From: Erigeron canadensis | Lineage: Eukaryota; Streptophyta; Magnoliopsida; Asterales; Asteraceae | Direction of reading: 5' to 3' | Assembly (NCBI RefSeq): GCF_010389155.1 | Contig: NC_057769.1 | Location: 9,610,735 to 9,674,734, forward strand | DNA length: 64,000 nt | Shown: piece by piece, positions 13,801-25,540 of the stretch | Layout of the letters: each line of letters begins with the position of its first letter | Numbering within the stretch: the first letter of the stretch is position 1 | Notes under the pieces: generated by a model | What the model was told of the DNA's origin: nothing | The model's input: only the letters and a program-made list of their open reading frames with translations | Databases searched by the model: none | Translations under genes and position numbers: made by a program

Positions 13801-14280
13801 CGCGTGGCGGTTACATTAACTTGGATTTGAACCAACAAATCAACCAACTTTTATTGTCCAAAAACGATTCATAATGTTTTTCGAAACAAAAATTCGCTTC
13901 ACGGAGTTGTTAAGTTGTACATTGCACATTATGTTATACTACTTATACATATTTGTATATGTATATGCTAAAAATATATATTGACTTGAAATCCAACGAA
14001 CCAAGTAAATAAAAAAAATCAAACTAAATAAATATGTCCAACATTAAATTAACGCGTTATTCAATTAAAAATTAATAATAATAATATTAATAATATGCAC
14101 ATTGATTTGGAATTGAACATATATAATAGAATGAACAACTATATATAAATTTATATCAAGAAAAATAATCAAATGGTAAAAATGTAGAAAAAAATAAGGG
14201 TAGATCTGAAAAGAAAAAAAAAAAAAACCTTGAGCATCTGAAACAACAGCTGATTCTTCGCGAGTACCACAATTACCCAT
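7843..14280 (-). CDS. PBL8: Receptor-like cytoplasmic kinase, PBL8 type (RLCK VII)
   Basis: Six exons: 14229-14280, 12815-13152, 12586-12721, 10323-10459, 10089-10212 and 7843-8333. All are GT-AG and in frame, giving 425 residues. The N-terminus [13 protein letters not shown] carries Gly2 for myristoylation and Cys4 for palmitoylation, predicting plasma-membrane anchoring. Kinase landmarks: glycine loop [11 protein letters not shown] (88-98), ATP lysine K116 in [16 protein letters not shown], catalytic YRDFKTSN with D211 (an RD kinase), DFG at 229-231 and [14 protein letters not shown]. The tail [11 protein letters not shown]...CRVR and the N-terminus match what I recall of Arabidopsis PBL8 (At5g01020), about 15 residues shorter. 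Family members phosphorylate targets downstream of immune and growth receptors; the specific partner is not evident. The exon 4 acceptor is CTCAG at 10460, chosen because it restores LFRKTSAPLSW. Introns 3 and 5 are unusually long, and intron 3 carries a Helitron-like insertion. Confidence 0.93.
11831..12041 (-). mobile_element. Short Helitron-like insertion in intron 3 of the kinase gene
   Basis: On the minus strand it starts TCTACTATATTATAAAGC after an A. It ends with CACCGCATCGCGCGGATACTG and TTCTA before a T. The 3' part is rich in CCACCGCC triplets, as in other Helitron ends of this window. Read on the plus strand, the GGTGGT tract looks like a low-complexity open frame but is not coding. 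It lies in the same orientation as the gene and away from its splice sites. Confidence 0.5.
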
Positions 14281-14758
14281 GATAATGTTTCAATAATAAT
14301 AATGTGGTCGATTTGAATGTTGTTTTGTTGTCGTATCTCATTATTTGCCCGGAGTTACCTCCGTTCAATTTTGTTTGTTTATTGTTAATCAGATTATTCT
14401 ATGGTTTGGTTTAATTAGTTTAAAAGTGATAGATGAATTGAAGAAGTCTGAATGAGAATGGGGGTATATTTTTGGGTGTGATTCCCGAAATGAAAATGGT
14501 GAAGGACAAGTATTTTTAGTAGTGTTTGTCGGTCAGTTACTACTACTACAGTCTGACTGTCACAGTCGGCTTTTTATTTTTCTTTAATATATTGACTGGG
14601 AAGAAAAAACTGTGACTAGTTGTTGTTTGCTTCCACCACTAAATTTTGCCTTCGTTATCATCGTCAACTTATATTTTACACCCTTCTTCTTTTTCATTCT
14701 TGTATATTTCTATATTAAACTTTTCTTTGACGTGCGATTCTTAACTAATTGATTATAA
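14281..14758. other. 5' flank of the PBL8-like kinase
   Basis: Upstream sequence of a minus-strand gene. No clear TATA box or repeat was resolved. Confidence 0.35.
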
Positions 14759-15045
14759 CGATTCATATGCCCGCACAATGCAACGAAGATGGTGGTACCG
14801 GCACGGGTGATGGCGGCGGTGACAGCAATGGGTGAGGGCGGTAATGGTAGTGAATGTAAAAGTATCTGATGTTAAAAGAGGTATTGTAGTTATTTTTAAA
14901 ATTGAGAAATTTATGTTGTAATTATTTCATTAAAAATATTATGAGTATATTAGGCGGATGTTTAAATTAATAAATAAAAAAATGATATTTTAAGTAGTTC
15001 AATTCATTAAGTCTTTTGGGAAACTCTCCCTTTTATAAGTATAGA
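14759..15045 (-). mobile_element. Degenerate Helitron-like element
   Basis: On the minus strand it opens TCTATACTTATAAAAGGGAG and closes with GTTGCATTGTGCGGGCATAT and an AATCG end before T. The CACCGCC-rich 3' part resembles other Helitrons here. The base before the 5' TC is T, not A, so the boundaries are provisional. Confidence 0.4.
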
Positions 15046-16482
15046 ATTATAAATATGGTTATAAATACGAGTAGTATATTTTCCAAATCTATATGGTAGT
15101 AAAACTTCAAATTTCGTCCAATATAAAGAATATGTTTATGTCACTTAGCAACGATATTAATGATATAGTTAAAAAAAACAAGTAAAGGTTCAACACCTAT
15201 ATTTATATTTTACTTATTGGATATAGTGGTTTAAATTTTAGTTTGCATTAGTATTGAATTGAGTTATGGATATATATAAGTTTCTTGCTATGTCAATTTT
15301 CTTCATATCCTTAGTAAAGTTAAATATTAATATAACGATCATAAATATTTTATAAATAACTACCAGCCTAAGTTTAACGAACGTCCAATGTCATGTAATT
15401 ACTTATTGGGCCCAATGAGAGCTACGTTATACTTAGTAACGCAACGACTTCATGTTTATTTTCATGTGATGTTCAATAATAATATCATCCGATTTGCTAT
15501 AACGAATCACAAGTAAGTATTTACACAAAAATGGCAAATTGAAACAGATTGGTGTAAGTGGGTGAAAAGCCATCTGGGTTAGTGGATGTAAAGCCCAATT
15601 GGTGTAAGTGGCTCGAGAAATATAAATCCACGGATATAGATGTATGGTGGACTCACATTTTTACAATTTGTTGAGAAATATAGATGAACTCGGAAATACC
15701 CTTTTAATGGGAGTATGTTGTTCACTGTTTTGAAAAATCTATATTTTAGTTTAACGGACAGGGTGTCAAAAGCCCATAAATTATTTGACCGGTTAGACCC
15801 GTATTTCCATACTAGCACGGTAGTCGCGAAATACGACGTTGTGTTGGCGGGGATGACTATTGGTGTTGCAGGCGGCGTCGAGTGGGGTTATTAATTGGTG
15901 TAAAAGTAATTGATGTAAAGAGTTAATGCAAATGTTATAAAAGTTAAATAATTGATAGTGTAATTTAATCATTAAAGGTATTTTAGATATTTTCTTCTAT
16001 GTAACTTTAACATGAAGTTATTATTTTTATAAGATAATATTGAAAAATGACATTAATATTGTTACAATTCAATAAAAAAACACTTAAAATCCACTAAAAA
16101 AAATACCAAATAGTCACAATTCAATCAAGTATATTTAAACATTACAAATAACCCCAATTATCATCAAAATATCTCTCTATTTGTTAAACGAGAACACCTC
16201 TTTTTACAATTAGCTTAGGTGTCATATAATTAGATCAATTCCAGCTCTAAACTTTTTCACTATTTGCAATTAACTCCATGAATTTAAATCTTACACTAAT
16301 TGCATACTTAAATTTTTTTCTCTTTTAATTATAGTAGACAATTCAAACCAAATATATATAATATAACTAAAAGAAGATGTTGGAGGTACATTTGGCATCC
16401 CTAATCCTCCTTCTTTAGCTTAATACTCCATCCTTATTAATCCTCTACTTTTTGTAATATATATTTAATAAAAAAAATGGCC
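15046..16482. other. AT-rich intergenic region with scattered transposon remnants
   Basis: Around 15810-15960 a GGCGGCGTCGAGTGGGG-type segment followed by TTGATGTAAAG... resembles a second Helitron 3' end also visible near 34100. No gene supported. Confidence 0.4.
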
Positions 16483-16765
16483 TACACTTTTTGTTTTTGT
16501 TTTTATTTAACTAAAGTTGGAAAAAAAAAGTAAACTGGAATCAATATTTATATGAAGTTAATTTTCATATGTTTCTTCTTTAGCTTTCATATTGATTAAG
16601 TTGTGATATTTGTTATACACTTTTTGTTTCTCTTTTTATTTAACTAAAGTTGGAAAAAAAAAAGATAAATTGGAATCAATTTTATATGGAGTTAATTTTC
16701 ATATGTTTTTTCATTAGCTTTCGTATTCATTAAGTTGTGATATTGGTTATACACTTTTTGTTTCA
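16483..16765. repeat. Tandem repeat, two units of about 133 bp plus a partial third
   Basis: The unit beginning TACACTTTTTGTTT and continuing ATTTAACTAAAGTTGGAAAA recurs at offsets of 133 and 134 bp (16483, 16616, start of a third at 16750). The copies differ by a few substitutions and single-base length changes in A and T runs. Confidence 0.75.
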
Positions 16766-16833
16766 TAATTATTATAAGATTTATATATCTTGAGACTACT
16801 CATCCAATGGACGGGCCTGAACACTAATTTGAT

Positions 16834-17095
16834 TATAAAAAGTGCTAACACCTTAACAAAATTTGGATAAAGCATCAAGTCGTTATTTCCATGTTATTGG
16901 TTTAGTAAGGTTTTATCATCTCATGAAACCATCATCGAAATTACATTTCTACCTCTTTTCATTAACCACCCTTTCTTTTAATTATAGTAGACAATTCAAA
17001 CCAAATTTAATTATAAAATGTGCTAACACCTTAACAAAATTTGGATGAGGGTTTTACCATCTCATGAAACCATCATCGAAATTACATTTCTAACA
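16834..17095. repeat. Interrupted direct repeat
   Basis: TGCTAACACCTTAACAAAAT and CATCTCATGAAACCATCATC occur in both 16840-16955 and 17020-17090. The first copy carries about 45 extra bases between them. It looks like a duplication with a later internal insertion or deletion. No coding capacity. Confidence 0.65.
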
Positions 17096-17830
17096 AGGGA
17101 GAAGTCTTCGTACTTGCAGATGCATTAAAATTAAAGAATAGTAGCCATCAACAAAGTGGATGTATGGGAGATACAATATATGGCAAAATAATCAAGGAAA
17201 CTAGGAAAGTTGAAAATAAAGTATGCGGGGCTTTGAGGTGAATGGCATTTTAAAGAAAGCCAAAGGAACCAAGTTTGGCGACTATCTAAATGATCTCGTG
17301 GCCTCGGCATTATTTACAATCTTACTTTTTGATTTTTGAGCAAAACATAGTTGTGACTGGTTAGACATTTTCGGGTAATTAGATGTGGGGATTTCTATAA
17401 TTCATGACCCTAGTTTTATGTTGTAATTAATCTTGTAATTCCGTAGGAATTTTAATACAATCTTTTCGTTAAAAAAGAATACATTTTCGGGTTAGATTTC
17501 AATGCTAGATACGAGTCACTCTCGTGTTCCTTTTGATTGGTTGGGTTATGTCATGGTAATTTTATGAAGTTGGTTGTTTCTCTAGTTTCATATAGTTGGT
17601 TAGAATAAGAACAGTTAGTTTCCAACATAGTAACAAACTAACAACTATTTCATTTCTAACATTTCTGAGTCAATGGTTGTATTACTACCATTTTATGTAT
17701 ATATCCAATTAAATTTTATAATATCAAAAATGTCGTTTTTAAACTTCAAATATATCAAAGATGCCCAAATGACTAAACTTAATCAAAATATAACATTAGA
17801 ATCCTTCATACTTATAAATAATATTTTCAA
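17096..17830. other. Intergenic region, possibly including a decayed retroposed sequence
   Basis: The stretch 17100-17470 is less AT-rich than its surroundings and ends in a polyadenylation-like segment. No frame stays open and no family was recognised. The rest is AT-rich with nothing identified. Confidence 0.25.
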
Positions 17831-18468
17831 GAGTTAATTACTGAAATGGTACCTCACGTTTGCATCATATTACTGGTTTCATACCTTTCCTTTCGAAATT
17901 ACGCTGATCATACCTAACGTATACAAATCTCCACTCGGACCATCCTGGAGGCTAACGACGTCAGGTGGCCGTTAAAACACTACTACAGAACTGGAAAATA
18001 CCGACAGATTTTTCCGACGGATGATAGTCGTCGGAAATTTCCGACAGATTACCGACGGAATAGCAATTAATTTATTTATTGGAAAAGTTACGACAACATT
18101 CCGACAAATTACTGACGAAACTCATATCCGTCGGAAACATAATTATATTTTAAAAGGTAATTTTATTATTATATCCGTCGGTAATCTGTCGGAACTTACC
18201 GACGGAATAACGACGAACTTCGAAATTCCGTCGGAAATATAGATATTTAATAAAATAAATTTTATTATATTATCCGTCGGGAATTTGTCGGTATTTGCCG
18301 ACGGAATACCGTCAAAAAATTCAAAGCCCGTCGGAATTCCGTAGGAAATACAATTGTTAAAAGAATGAACTTTTACGACAACATTTTACAAGAAAACTTT
18401 GATTTTTATATAATGATATTTCGTGATTAAGTATTTTTCGTATGGTATATCTTTGTATCATTCTATAA

Positions 18469-18725
18469 TATGTACTATATTATAAAGATAATAGTCTTTT
18501 ATCAAAAGGTACATGGAAAGAAATTATCTAAAATGCACTCAATGAAGGATTTTCAACATCAGTTCTTTATCTTTCAAAATATCTTCATTAAAACTCTTTA
18601 TATCAATTAATTTTACATCAATTATATACGTCGTTCGAAGCTGCCTCTACCACCAATAGTCGCCTCACCACCACACCGTCGTTGTCATTATCACTGTTGC
18701 ATTGCGTAGGTACCGTGTTAATGTG
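18469..18725 (+). mobile_element. Degenerate Helitron-like fragment inside the CACTA element
   Basis: It begins near TGTACTATATTATAAAGAT and ends in a CACCACCACACCGTCGTTG segment followed by GTTGCATTGCGTAGGTACC, like the ends of other Helitrons here. Neither terminus is intact. Confidence 0.35.
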
Positions 18726-19624
18726 TATATATATATATATAACGATACATTGTGACTAAGAATAACATTTTTTTCCTTTTTCATAATCATTAATTATTAT
18801 AGTTAAATATATATAACGATACATATAACTCACGTTTTGCCCCTATTGAGCCGTGTGTGTTCGCTTTTCACTTGAATGAGCCTATTGGGTCTTAAATATC
18901 TTTTGTTGTCTCATGTGTATATATGTATGTATGTATGTCACTTTTGGGAAATTAAATTTGGTATCATAACAAAAAGGCAATCCTCGATGTCCCCTCTGGT
19001 CCTATCAACTACAATAAAATTATACACTAATGTTTGTTCATCTTTCACTTGATTAGGCCTATTGGGCCCTAAACATTGTTTGTTATCCAAACGAACTATA
19101 TTGATACATATTAGGCTCATTAGGCCCAATTATTAGACAAAAACTATAAAAGGAAGCTTTTCATATTTGCTTATTATTAAGCCCAATTATATATATACAT
19201 TCATACTTATCGATAAATATTTTAGGCCTAACCGAAAGATCGAGAAACATATTGAGTCTCTAAAAGCCCAATGAAATAAGAAGAGAGTTTTAAGGGCAAA
19301 TGGGTCCATTCGATTAAATGACGAGCACACATAACTCATTTGGTTCATTTACACAAACGGTGAACATATTGAGCCTAACAGACCCAATGAAATAACAAAC
19401 AAGGTTTTAAACCAAATTGTCTTATATATAATATATAAATTTTGTTTACCGATCTAAATTTGGTATTATAATAAATTTTATAAATAAAAGTTCTAAAATG
19501 ACAGTTGTATAAATATTAAATTGTTTACCGACAATAAGCTATTTTTATTAAATACTAGTATTAATATCCTTACGATGTACGGTTTCATATATACTATTAT
19601 TAATTTGCTTAGGAGATTTAGCTT

Positions 19625-19830
19625 ACGTTGTCTAAAACAGGTCCTCGCTAGAGAGTACCTTCACCCTCAATACCACGTAGGAGGAAAGTACTCAATTAAA
19701 CTACCGAAAGGCATAACATTTAATTGGGAAATTTTTGTCCTCTCAGCAAGACTTGAACCTGAGTCACGCATTACTGAGAGATTTGTGTGAGATACCTTAT
19801 ACCATTGACCTAATTGTTTGGTAAATAAAA
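19625..19830 (-). mobile_element. SINE-like element (tRNA-derived)
   Basis: On the minus strand TTAGGTCAATGGTATAAGG resembles an RNA polymerase III box A and CAGGTTCAAGTCT a box B. The body CCAATTAAATGTTATGCC...GTTTAATTGAGTACTTTCC is shared in part with 39395-39560 and 39713-39830. No intact tRNA fold. Confidence 0.5.
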
Positions 19831-20093
19831 ATATTATCTAAACATGCTACATTATATGTAATTGGTTTTTAAAATGATTGCCTAATATTAAAAAACATGT
19901 ATTTGAAATTATTGATCTAGAACTAAATTCATTTTTTTATTCCTAATTTGACAATGTAATGATGAATTTAACATATTATTTTATATAGATAGTTATCAGC
20001 AAGGAAAATAAATGATCCATTATGTTTGTCAAAAAGTATCTATAATATGGAACTTTTCAAAGATACATTATTAGGAGTACTCGATCGTTTATA

Positions 20094-21004
20094 GGGTTTA
20101 TGGCATACAAATGTAACCACCTATGATCAAATCGTTATGTAATGTAGTGATCTATTCATGTGGCTATGTAATGTATGCACTTATGTTTTCTTGGCTACTA
20201 GATTTTAGACCCGTGTCCAACACGGGACACGGAATTTACGATATTAATAATATTAAATCTTCATACATTTAAGTCACAAAAGTTTACAATTTTAAAAAAA
20301 CACGATTTTAAGTGTTATAACGCATATGTTTATTTTCAATCACTTGTTCTATGATAATATGATAACAACTAGGATTGTTTTTATATTTTTTGATAACAAT
20401 TAGGACTCTTCTAATATTTGTTAATAAGTCATTAGTTTTTCAAATAAATATTTTTTTGTAGAAAATATTTCATATATATGTTAAATTTTTTTTATTTAAT
20501 TAAATGATTGTAAATTTTAAAAAAATTTCTTAAGTTGATGACTAAAAATAAATATTAATTAAGTATTCAGGGCTAAAAAGTGTAAATTATTGATGGAAAA
20601 CAAAAAAGTGTAAATTAATGAGACTTTTTCTACAAATTAATATAAATATTAATATAATAATATATTTTGATAATGATTATTAGGATTTTTAATTTGTAGT
20701 TTATCTAAATGATGACATCATCAAAAGTCAATTTGATGAAATCAAACGATGTAATTAGTTAATTAGTCATTAGTTCAATTTTCTTATAGTATATATTAAG
20801 ATACTATGTAAAATATGTACGGACTTTACATAGTATAGCAAAAAAAAAATACATAGGTTCTTACATTGATTGACCCAAATAAAAAGAACCTTACATAGTA
20901 TAGCCAAGAAAACATAGGTGCATACATTACATAGCTACCTGAATAGGTCACTACATTACATAACCATTTGGTCATAGGTGGTTACATTCGTATGCCATTA
21001 TCCC
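20094..21004. mobile_element. Mutator-like MITE split by a Helitron
   Basis: The left arm (GGGTTTATGGCATACAAATG, continuing TAACCACCTATGATCAAA) is an inverted copy of the right arm ending CATTCGTATGCCATTATCCC. An exact 10 bp duplication ATCGTTTATA flanks it at 20084-20093 and 21005-21014. Without the inner Helitron (20198-20801) it is about 307 bp. Confidence 0.88.
20198..20801 (-). mobile_element. Non-autonomous Helitron, family B copy 1
   Basis: On the minus strand it starts TCTTAATATATACTATAAGA after an A. It ends with the hairpin GTGTCCCGTGTTGGACACGG, then GTCTAAAATCTAG before a T. The 5' end matches 57924 and the 3' end matches 42612 and 58787. It sits inside the Mutator-like MITE. Confidence 0.88.
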
Positions 21005-22754
21005 ATCGTTTATATGTCTAATAAATTTAGTATTAACATTGTTAAACTATTTTATAAAATTTATATATGAAAATTAAATACAATTATAATAATGATCTTG
21101 ATGACAATACTAATAATATAATATATTAAAAATATAAGATGGGATATATACCAAATTTAAAGATAAGTATTTGACAACTATTGTTAGATAATAAAAGTTA
21201 TTTATTTAGTGAAAACAATATTAACAAAAAAAGTTTAATTAAATATTAATTGTTTTAGTGTTATAGATAAATCTCTACTTGTATAACCACCACACAATTT
21301 TTCTCAAAAAAAATATGAAGTCACTGGCGGTAACTTTTGCTCCCAAAATATTGAAATCACTTCTCCAAAAAATAAATCCCTCCACTTCCTCAAAATTGAA
21401 ACCCCTGTATCTCTGACTTTGTACATAGAACCTTTTTCATCCCAACAAAACCCAACCTCCCTACCTACTCCATTTTTTTTTCTCATTTTTGTGAAAAATC
21501 CACCACCGTCTCATCTATCTTCTTCCTTACGTCGATCTTGTTCACCGCTAGAAACCACCACAAAACGTGTATATATGTCTCAAAAATATCCAAAACCGAA
21601 AGTATATGTATATCATGTATAAAAACCGGGTTAGATCCGAGTTTTATATGTGAGTTGGGTTTCATAACCACGTTTTATTTTTATTCGTGAGCAGATCTGT
21701 TCACCTTCGAGTTCATCATCTTCTTCATAAGCTGCCTGAATAGATATGGTCGGACCTGGTCAAAAATAGGTTGAGTTCTTTGTGTTACATGGTCTTCTTC
21801 GCGATTCAGATTTAGATCTAGTGATTTTTTTGATTTTTGTTGTTTTCTTTTAATCAAATATATCATATACTTGTATATTTACTACCATTTGTTTTTTTGT
21901 TGTTGTTAGGCAGGAACAAGTATTTTGTATATATGGTTCAACAAGCAGATAAATAAGTAGGTTTTTTTTAGCTTTAATCTGTTTTTTTTTCCTTTTGAGT
22001 TTTATATATTTGATTTATAGGTCTTTGATAAATATATGTTTTTTTTTTTTTTTTTTTTTTTTCAGATCTAGGTTTTTTAGATTTAAACTGTTTTTTTCCT
22101 TTTGAGTTTTATATATTTGATTTATAGGTTTTTGGTAAATATATGGTGTATTTTTTTTTTCCAGATCTTGACCAGAGAATGGAAGGACAAGAAACAAAAG
22201 ATTTTAGTTGATTTTAGATAAAGTATGATGTTGCAATATGTAATATTGTTGTATAAATGTTAATTAATATTTGGTTAATGAGATTTATTTTTGATAATTC
22301 TTTTTTGTTCCATTTATTTTGTGAGATTGGAAATATGGATATTAAAAACGTTAATATTACATATTTTAATTTTTTTTAATAATTTTTTTAAAATCTGCCA
22401 GAAATCTGTAGCTAAAATATCCGTAAAAAAGTTTGTCACCCAAAAAAATCCCGTCGGTAATTTGTCGCTAATTTTTTGTTTTTCCGATGGAAATAATTAA
22501 ATTATAAAAACTTTTCCCGACAAAATTCGGACAGCAATTTTTGTCGGTAATAAAATTTTCCGACGGAAATTCCCGACGGCTTTTGAATTACCCACGCTTA
22601 TATTCCGACGGTCTAAATCCGTCGGAAATCTGTCGGTAAAGGCCCTTATCGACGGAATTCCGACGGATTTCGGCCGTCGGTAAATTACAGTTTTGTAGTA
22701 GCGGAAACCTCCCCCATATGACTTGCAGGTGAGGGGTAAATATGTAATTTGGTT

Positions 22755-23575
22755 TCTTAATTACTGAAATGGTACCTAACGTTTGCATGATATTGCTGGT
22801 TTCATACCTAATGTTTCTTAATTACTTAAATGGTACCTAATGTTTAGTTATTAATTTATTTTTTTGTACTTTTTTAATTTGTTTTATTTTTCTTTTATAA
22901 AAATTCTCCAAAACTTGTTACAATTTAATGAAAATAGTCAGAATACACTTATAATCTACTCAAAAATAATACCAAATAGCTACTTCATAACAAAATATAA
23001 GTTTTAAAGTTTACGAATAACCAACAAAAAGCAATAAAGTATCATAAAACAATTTTAAAAAAATTTGCGAGGAAATTTTTTTTTTTTTGAAAAAATTCCA
23101 GAAATACCGCAATGCTAATACCATAAATACAAGTCAGTATTTACTGCGACACGAAGCTTAAAGCAATATTTTAGATCCCTGTAAATACCGGCTGATATTT
23201 CTAGTATTCCTGGATATTTCTGGTATTACCGTTGCGGTATTTCCAAAATTTTTAAAAAAGAAAAAAAAATTTTAAATTATTTTTATGATATTTTATTGCT
23301 ATTTTTGGTTATTCGTGAACTTTAAAACTTATATTTTGTTATGAAATAACTATTTGGTATTATTTTTTAGTGGATTATAGGTGCATTTTGACTATTTTCA
23401 TTAAATTATAACAAGTTTTGGATAATTTTTATAAAAGAAAAAACAAAACAAATTTAAAAAAATATAAAAAAAATTAATAACTAAACATTATGTACCATTT
23501 AAGTAATTAAGAAACATATAGGTATGAAACCAGCAATATCATGCAAACGTTAGGTACCATTTCAGTAATTAGGAA
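22755..23575. mobile_element. Inner foldback related to the outer element
   Basis: TTTCTTAATTACTGAAATGG and AATGGTACCTAACGTTTGC on the left are mirrored at 23500-23570 on the right. The outer element's TAAATATGTAAT arm lies immediately outside each. It therefore looks like a second, related foldback lodged in the centre of the outer one. The core has GGTATTACCGTTGCGG-like palindromic DNA and no gene. Confidence 0.6.
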
Positions 23576-23779
23576 ACGCGATATTACATATTTACCCCTC
23601 ACGTGCAAGTCACGTGGGGGAGGTTTTAACGGCCACCTGACGGCGTTGGCTTCCGGTATGATCGGAGTGGGGATTTGCATACGTTAGGTATGATCAGCGT
23701 AATTTCGAAAGAAAAAGTATGAAACCAGTAATATGACGCAAACGTTAGGTATCATTTCAGTAATTAACTCTATTTTCAA

Positions 23780-24828
23780 TGTACAATAATACCCTCCTTT
23801 GTTAAATCCTAATTATTTATACTATCTATTAAAAATTATAGCCCCCTGTTGAAAGTTACATGGGGAAAAGTCTATTATACCCCCACATTACAAACCATCT
23901 ATCTATGCAATTAGTCTTATTTGGTAAGAATATGCAATGACTTATGCCCGTCAAATTCAAACCTCGGTTTAGGTTCTTGATCACAATTCTCATGTGCACA
24001 TATGGTTACTATTTAATTTATGTTTATCAATTACATGATTTCAAAGTTCAAAATATATATCTAGGTTCTTGATTACAATTCCCATGTGCACATAAACATC
24101 CCATATGGTAAGTATCTAATTTATGCTTATCAATTATGTAATTTCAAAATTCAAAATAACAAACCTTTCGATATAAACCGACTATTGATCACCTACTTAA
24201 TTGTGATCACCTATCATCATCACTATATAAACCTTTCGATCTTCTTTACATTGCACGTCTCCTCGAATGACAAAAAACGGACCATCTGTCGATGCTTCTT
24301 CATCGCGCACAATGAATGGGTTGTGATCTATCCGAGATTATAATTTCTCCTCATCAACAATGGATGTACAGGTTTTTTTTCTTTCGCACATTTCATCTTC
24401 TATTATTGCATTAGTTCTTTTTATCATATGTTCTTTTCTTTTCTTATTTTTTGAACTTTTTTAACAATGCTTCCACTTCTTGAAGCAACCTAAAGTGTTT
24501 TTTGGTAAGAACTCACCTCTAACTTTGCTTTTGATTTTCGATGTAATTGCTTTAAATTTTATTTTACTATTGAATAAAATGTAATTAATTTGAAAAAATA
24601 GCTTTCCACAAAACATGTAAATGTTATATGAGGTTAAGGTTTATGTGGCTTTTAGATACCCAAGCTTGGTATAGAATCCTTCATATCTTGTTTTTTTAAT
24701 CCATAAAAAGCATGGGGCCAAACATTTATAGATATACTAAAAAATTAGGATGTGAGAGGTTCTACACCCAAACTTTGGTATCTAACAGTCACATACTTCA
24801 TTTTCTCATGTTATATATATATATATAG
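23780..24828. repeat. Region with a direct duplication, possibly the 5' part of a Helitron
   Basis: TAGGTTCTTGATYACAATTC followed by CATGTGCACATA and a LATIN-like AT tail occurs at about 23968 and again at 24062, an approximate 90 bp direct repeat. ACCCTCCTTTGTTAAATCC near 23792 recurs in similar form at 26925. The stretch ends with a promoter-like block described separately. Confidence 0.5.
24224..24326 (+). pseudogene. Promoter plus truncated 20-codon start, copy 1
   Basis: ACTATATAAACCTTTCGATC is a TATA-like block about 40 bp before an ATG at 24267. The frame reads MTKNGPSVDASSSR and stops after 20 codons. A matching block lies at 26549-26733. Between the copies most codons agree or differ by single bases, which suggests a once-coding start. 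The protein is not recognised; a Helitron-encoded or captured gene is possible. Confidence 0.4.
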
Positions 24829-25499
24829 AGGAAAGTTATTTGTAGTACATGTACTTTTTATAGTACATGTGTAACTACATGTGTAACTTAACTTACACAC
24901 TTCTTCTTTCTTCATCCTTCCATCTCCGACCACCACCACCACCATGATCATCTTCGACCACCACCATGATCCTCCGGTGACGGCGACCATCTCCAGTGAG
25001 ACTTACACATGTGTAACTAACTTACACATGTGTAAGTACAACTTTTTTTTATAGCATTTTAGCGTTTAAAATTTCTAGGTTTTTTCCATCGCGAGACAAC
25101 CACCATCAGCCACCATCATCTCCGACCACCCAGCGAAGGCGCCTGCGCCGGCAGCAAGGGCGGAGCCCGTACCGTAGCACACCGACACAATCTCTTGGAT
25201 CGCCGCCCATCAAATCCATACGATTCCCATATGCGTCCCTTGACGGTTAAGTTTAGAACAGATAAGGGCCTCTGGCCCGTACCTTAAACACCCGAAAACG
25301 AACCTGATTCTCGCCGGAAAGTTAACTTACACATGTGTAAGTTGTACTTACACATGTGTAAGTTTCGCCGGAGATAGTCGCCGGAGTATCATGGTGGTGG
25401 TCGGAGATGGAAGGAAGAAGGAAGAAGAAGTGTGTAAGTTAAGTTACACATGTTACACATGTACTATAAAAAGTACATGTACTACAAATAACTCACCCC
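24829..25499. mobile_element. Long inverted-repeat MITE with TTACACATGTGTAA palindromes
   Basis: The ends GTTATTTGTAGTACATGTAC (left) and its complement (right) mirror each other. The arms continue with CTTAACTTACACACTTCTTC and the CCACCACCATGATC segment. Each arm holds repeats of the palindrome TTACACATGTGTAA. The centre contains a GGGCGGAGCCCGTAC segment also found in Helitron family A. Flanks are TA-rich, so no target duplication could be fixed. Confidence 0.65.
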
Positions 25500-25505
25500 T
25501 ATGTA

Positions 25506-25540
<35 letters not shown>

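Larger units (their letters stand above)
17978..22704. mobile_element. Non-autonomous CACTA (En/Spm-like) transposon
   Basis: It starts CACTACTACAGAACTG and ends CAGTTTTGTAGTAGCGG, the complement of a slightly decayed copy, with AAA on each side (17975-17977 and 22705-22707) as a 3 bp duplication. Both subterminal zones (17995-18350 and 22420-22680) are packed with CCGTCGGAA and TTCCGACGG motifs in both orientations, the transposase-binding arrays typical of the superfamily. No long open frame survives. The other arm of the host foldback preserves the empty site (CCGTTAAAACCTCCCCC). Confidence 0.88.
17831..23770. mobile_element. Mutator-like long-arm foldback element, outermost of a four-level nest
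   Basis: The left end GAGTTAATTACTGAAATGG and its complement at the right end are flanked by an exact 9 bp duplication, TATTTTCAA, at 17822-17830 and 23771-23779. The arms extend about 150-200 bp (ATTACTGGTTTCATACC, GAAATTACGCTGATCATACC, CAGGTGGCCGTTAAAA). The left arm is split by the CACTA element at 17978-22704 and resumes with CCTCCCCCATATGACTTGCA, matching the intact right arm. No transposase is encoded. Confidence 0.85.

Noticed and set aside
7843..14280. Possible membrane receptor kinase
   Set aside because: No ectodomain, signal peptide or membrane segment; the myristoylation start and overall match make it a cytoplasmic RLCK.
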